Of a stretch of DNA of 64,000 bases, positions 60,918 through 64,000 are shown piece by piece. The notes beneath the pieces were generated by a model, which worked only from the letters and a program-made list of their open reading frames with translations, made no database searches and was not told the DNA's origin. Made by a program: the position numbers and the translations under genes. The stretch's first letter is position 1, and every line of letters begins with the position of its first letter. Source of the DNA: Janthinobacterium fluminis (GTDB taxonomy: Bacteria; Pseudomonadota; Gammaproteobacteria; Burkholderiales; Burkholderiaceae_D); the NCBI RefSeq assembly GCF_028595325.1, contig NZ_JAQQXR010000005.1:310001-374000 (forward strand). Reading direction: 5' to 3'.

Positions 60918-62174
60918 CTAAGCGGCGCCGTCGGCCAGCGGCGGCATCGTTTGGCGCGCCGGCTGGCGTTGGCGGGCGCGCAGGGACGACCAGAGCATGA
61001 TGATCAGGAAACTCAGCATCATGACGCCGTTGTTGTGGGTCGTGAAAGACTGCGTCAGGCTGAACAGAATGTAGCTGACGCACAGCAAGACACCGCCTAT
61101 GGCGTAGGGCTGGGCCGCGATGCCGCCCCGTTTTAGCTGGCGGGCGAACAGCAGTAGCGGCGTCAGGTACAGCAGCAGCAGCGCCAGCAGGCCGGCCACG
61201 CCGCGCTTGACGAGGGCGTCCAGGTAGTCATTGTGCAGGTGGTTGTAGTCGTCGATCACCGGCGCGGCCAAGCCCTTCTGCACCAGCGCATGCTTGCGCG
61301 CGACGTAGCCGTCCTTGCCCCATCCCAGCCACAGGTGCTCGGGTGCGATGATGAGGCCGGTGCGCCACATTTCCAGCCGGGCGCCGACCGATGAGTCGGC
61401 ATTGCCGGTGTTGGCGTAGGCTTGTTGCTCGCGCTCGGCACGCTCGATGCGTGCCCGCAGATTCGACTGCGGCAGCGCATAGGCGAGCGTGACCAGCCCG
61501 GTCAGCCCGGCCAGTATCAGCAGGCCGATCCGCAGGGAGCGCTTGCCATGGGCGCTGTAGTGGTGGATAGCCAGCAGACCGATGCAGAAGGGCAGCGCGA
61601 TCCAGCTGCCGCGGCTGCCGGTGAGCAGGGAGCCTAGCATGCCGAGAATGGCGCCCGCCACCAGCAGCAGCAGCCAGCGCAGCTTGTGCGCTTGCGCCAG
61701 CGCCCAGGCGAGGCCGGCCAGGCACAGGATGCCCAGCAACAGGCTGATGTTACCGAACTGGATGGGGTTGGTCGTGCCGCTGGCCCGGTCCGCGCCCCCG
61801 ATCACTTGCTGCCAACTGGCAAACAGGCCGGCGCTGATGGCGCCGACAGCCATGCCGGTCCACAGCGCGGACGGCGCAGGCGGATAGGCCAGCAGCAACA
61901 GCAAGGCCGGAATTGCCAGCAGGAAGCGCAGCGGCGCGTCATATTCCCGCAGCGGGGCGCCATGAAAGGCGAGCACGCCGGCATTGATGACAAAATACAG
62001 GGCCAGCGCGCCAATCAGCCAGCGATCGTTATTTTCCAACGCCAGCGCCGGCCTCTTGCGCAGCAACGCGGCGCTGCCGAAAAACAGCAAGCTTGCGCCG
62101 AACGAAAAACCGCTGGAGAGGACAAGCGCGGGCGCCAGGAACAGAAAGACAGCGAAAGAGGTGAAACAGGTCAT
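60918..62174 (-). CDS. waaL: O-antigen ligase-like protein (WaaL)
   Basis: 418 residues from ATG 62174, with about twelve hydrophobic helices (FLFLAPALVLSSGFSFGASL, FLLAIPALLLLLAYPP, GILCLAGLAWALA, LLALLLLYLTPLLLFARQL). A Wzy_C-type periplasmic loop contains SLLTGSRGSWIALP with the conserved Arg, and NHLHNDYLDALVKRG with the conserved His. The set matches O-antigen ligase, which moves the finished polymer from undecaprenyl diphosphate to lipid A-core. Wzy and WaaL share this fold; the neighbouring core-type transferases favour ligase. Confidence 0.8.
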   Translation of the reverse strand: MTCFTSFAVFLFLAPALVLSSGFSFGASLLFFGSAALLRKRPALALENNDRWLIGALALYFVINAGVLAFHGAPLREYDAPLRFLLAIPALLLLLAYPPAPSALWTGMAVGAISAGLFASWQQVIGGADRASGTTNPIQFGNISLLLGILCLAGLAWALAQAHKLRWLLLLVAGAILGMLGSLLTGSRGSWIALPFCIGLLAIHHYSAHGKRSLRIGLLILAGLTGLVTLAYALPQSNLRARIERAEREQQAYANTGNADSSVGARLEMWRTGLIIAPEHLWLGWGKDGYVARKHALVQKGLAAPVIDDYNHLHNDYLDALVKRGVAGLLALLLLYLTPLLLFARQLKRGGIAAQPYAIGGVLLCVSYILFSLTQSFTTHNNGVMMLSFLIIMLWSSLRARQRQPARQTMPPLADGAA

Positions 62175-62396
62175 CAAGCAAACCTTAGAGTGCTCCCACA
62201 CTGGCGGGGGGACCGCAGTCCTGCCGCAGCGTTGTTTAGAGAAAGGCACCATTGTAAAGCATCGCCTGCGCCGAACCAACGGAAAGCGCCCGAGGCTTGC
62301 CCAAGCGCGCAACAATGCGCCGCCGGCGCCGCGCATGCCCGCCCGCCCGGCGCCGTTTTGCTGTATAAAGCCGGATCATAATCTCGCCGAACGTCC

Positions 62397-63920
62397 ATGT
62401 TAAAACGCCCCCCGATCACCTTTTGGGCCACCGTCTTCGTCACCGTCGTGTGCCTGTCGCTGGTGGCCATCGACGCCTGGCGCAGCTGGAACGCGCGGGC
62501 GCTGCAGCTGCTCGAAGTCGAGCGCGCCGGCGCCAACCTGGCGCGCGCCATCGCCCAGCAGGCCGACGACACGCTACGCGCGGCCGACACCAGCCTGGCC
62601 GACATCGTCGAGCGCATCGAGACGGACGGCCGCGGCGCGGCGGCGCTGGCGCGCCTGCAGCGCCAGATGCAGGCCCACGTGGCCGAGCTGACGCAGTTGA
62701 ACGGCCTGTTCGTCTTCGACGCCGAGGGCGACTGGCTGGTCCATTCGCGCCCGCCGCCGCACGCCTACAACAACGCCGACCGCGAATACTTCCGCTTCCA
62801 CCGGCGCGACGCCGGCCGCCGCGCCCACATCGGCGTGCCGGTGCAGAGCCGTTCCAGCGGCAAGTGGGTGATCCCCGTGTCGCGCCGCATCAACCGTGCC
62901 GACGGCAGCTTCGGCGGGGTGGCGCTGGCGACCATCGACATCGACTATTTCAAGCGCTTCTACGAAAGTTTCGACATCGGCCGCCGCGGCGCCGTGGCGC
63001 TGACGACGCACAGCGGCACGCTGCTGCTGCGGCGCCCGTTCAACGACGCGACGATCGGCATGGACATGCGCGGCACGACGCTGTACCAGGCTTACACCGG
63101 CGCCGGCCCCAGCGGCAGCGTGCTGCTGGCGTCACCGCTGGACGGCGAGGTGCGGCTCAACAGCTACCGCGCGCTGGCGCACTATCCGCTGTTCGTCACG
63201 GCCGCCCTGTCGAAGGACGAGTTGCTGGAGAACTGGCGCCGCGACACCTTCCTGCATTCGTCCGGCGTGGTGTTGCTGGCGCTGCTGCTGGGCCTGTTCG
63301 GCAAGCGCCTGGTGCAGCAAATCGGCCTGCGCGCGGCGGCCGAGGCGCAACTGCTGGGCGCCCGCGACGCCCTCGAGGACATGAACCGCCAGTTGGAGAC
63401 GCTGGCGCTGCAGGACGGGCTGACGGGGCTGGCCAACCGGCGCCAGTTCGACGCCACGTTGGAGCGGGAGTGGAGCCGGGCGCGCCGCGGCGGCGGCACG
63501 CTGGCCTTCATCATGCTCGACGTCGACTGCTTCAAGCAATACAACGACTGCTATGGCCACAGCGCCGGCGACGCCTGCCTGCGCGCGCTGAGCCAGGCCA
63601 TCCGCGCGCAGTTGCCGGGCCGGCCGGGCGACCTGGCGGCCCGCTACGGCGGCGAGGAATTGTGCATCCTGCTGCCCGCCACCGCGCTGGAGGGCGCGCT
63701 GGCGGTGGCCGAGCGGGTGCGCCTGGCCGTCGAGCGGCTGCAGATCGTGCACCGCGGCAGCCCGGCCGGTTTCGTCACCGTCAGCGCCGGCGTGGCGGCG
63801 CTGGCGCCCTACCATGGCGGCGGCGCGCCGCTGCAACTGGTCGAGGCGGCCGACGCGGCCCTGTACACGGCCAAGCTGGCCGGCCGCAACGCGGTGCGCG
63901 CCGCCGCGCCGGCGGCTTAA
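62397..63920 (+). CDS. Membrane diguanylate cyclase (dCache-GGDEF)
   Basis: 507 residues. TM1 at about 9-27, a periplasmic double-Cache sensor with the FRFHRRDAGRRAHIGVPVQS pattern typical of dCache domains, TM2 at about 280-300, a short coiled coil, then a GGDEF domain from about 340. The active site is GGEEL (418-422), and the inhibitory I-site RxxD is Arg409-Pro-Gly-Asp412, exactly five residues before it. The enzyme should be active and feedback-inhibited by cyclic di-GMP. The start has no strong ribosome site. The stop codon overlaps that of the convergent gene. Confidence 0.93.
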   Translation: MLKRPPITFWATVFVTVVCLSLVAIDAWRSWNARALQLLEVERAGANLARAIAQQADDTLRAADTSLADIVERIETDGRGAAALARLQRQMQAHVAELTQLNGLFVFDAEGDWLVHSRPPPHAYNNADREYFRFHRRDAGRRAHIGVPVQSRSSGKWVIPVSRRINRADGSFGGVALATIDIDYFKRFYESFDIGRRGAVALTTHSGTLLLRRPFNDATIGMDMRGTTLYQAYTGAGPSGSVLLASPLDGEVRLNSYRALAHYPLFVTAALSKDELLENWRRDTFLHSSGVVLLALLLGLFGKRLVQQIGLRAAAEAQLLGARDALEDMNRQLETLALQDGLTGLANRRQFDATLEREWSRARRGGGTLAFIMLDVDCFKQYNDCYGHSAGDACLRALSQAIRAQLPGRPGDLAARYGGEELCILLPATALEGALAVAERVRLAVERLQIVHRGSPAGFVTVSAGVAALAPYHGGGAPLQLVEAADAALYTAKLAGRNAVRAAAPAA

Positions 63921-64000
63921 AACTCTTCCCAATCCTCGCCCGTGGCGGCGGCCGCCTTGAGCAGCTTTTTCGGCGCCGGCGCCTGGGGCGCGGCGGCGCG
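63917..64000 (-). CDS. C-terminal tail of a chemotaxis receptor (partial)
   Basis: Only 27 residues are in the window, ending APKKLLKAAAATGEDWEEF. An Ala/Pro/Lys linker followed by the pentapeptide DWEEF is the CheR/CheB-docking tail seen in the receptor at 19034-20722 (EWETF). The call as a methyl-accepting chemotaxis protein is an inference from this tail. Its TAA overlaps the stop of the diguanylate cyclase by two bases. Confidence 0.55.
   Translation of the reverse strand, partial: RAAAPQAPAPKKLLKAAAATGEDWEEF

Overview
The window looks like chromosome of a high-GC betaproteobacterium of the Oxalobacteraceae type (Massilia/Duganella/Janthinobacterium-like). This rests on the rpsU-yqeY-dnaG-rpoD order followed by a CAU-anticodon tRNA, and on the character of the housekeeping proteins. 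No database search was possible; family calls come from motifs and length.

Left part (1-14.2 kb): the 5' two thirds of aroG (reverse strand); a shortened IS110-type transposase that has lost most of its catalytic residues; a reverse-strand operon of a DUF4331 protein, an Asp-rich lipoprotein, a TPR protein and a HupE/UreJ-like membrane protein with an EF-hand loop; then forward-strand ybiB, a REPIN-like repeat cluster, a YhiN-type flavoprotein, and rpsU, yqeY, dnaG and rpoD followed by a tRNA-CAU (probably Ile2) and a strong terminator.

Middle-left (14.2-23 kb): an AT-richer OafA-type acyltransferase, a very small exported Cys-rich protein, a GNAT/NTF2-like pair, a Crp-family regulator, a methyl-accepting chemotaxis protein with a C-terminal CheR/CheB tether, a small Oxidored-like protein, and an RhlE-type helicase. 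The helicase stop codon coincides with the edge of a 157-bp TA-flanked MITE.

Core (23-54 kb): about 31 kb of reverse-strand, tightly packed genes read from 53,997 down to 23,022, a Wzx/Wzy-type surface polysaccharide (O-antigen or capsule) locus. It holds a nucleotide-sugar dehydrogenase; a complete legionaminic-acid set (LegB, LegC, LegG, LegI, LegH, PtmE, LegF); a WbpG/HisF/HisH-like amidotransferase triad; Wzx; two Gfo/Idh/MocA dehydrogenases; an unassigned GT-like protein; a WbpD-like acetyltransferase; Wzy; a GT4; a second WbpG/HisH/HisF-like triad; the UDP-L-FucNAc set WbjB-WbjC-WbjD; a WbuB-like transferase; a WbpV/WbpL/WbpM-like initiation module; and Wzz. Two separate acetamidino-forming triads, one beside the legionaminate genes and one beside the L-FucNAc genes, predict a glycan with two different acetamidino sugars (for example Leg5Am7Ac and L-FucNAm). 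This is the most interesting system in the window.

Right part (54-64 kb): trhO (reverse) and dnaE (forward) separate the main locus from a second reverse-strand group (O-antigen ligase-like WaaL, GT9, GT8) that probably builds or decorates the LPS core and attaches the O-antigen. A membrane diguanylate cyclase follows, and the last bases hold the C-terminal tail of another chemotaxis receptor.
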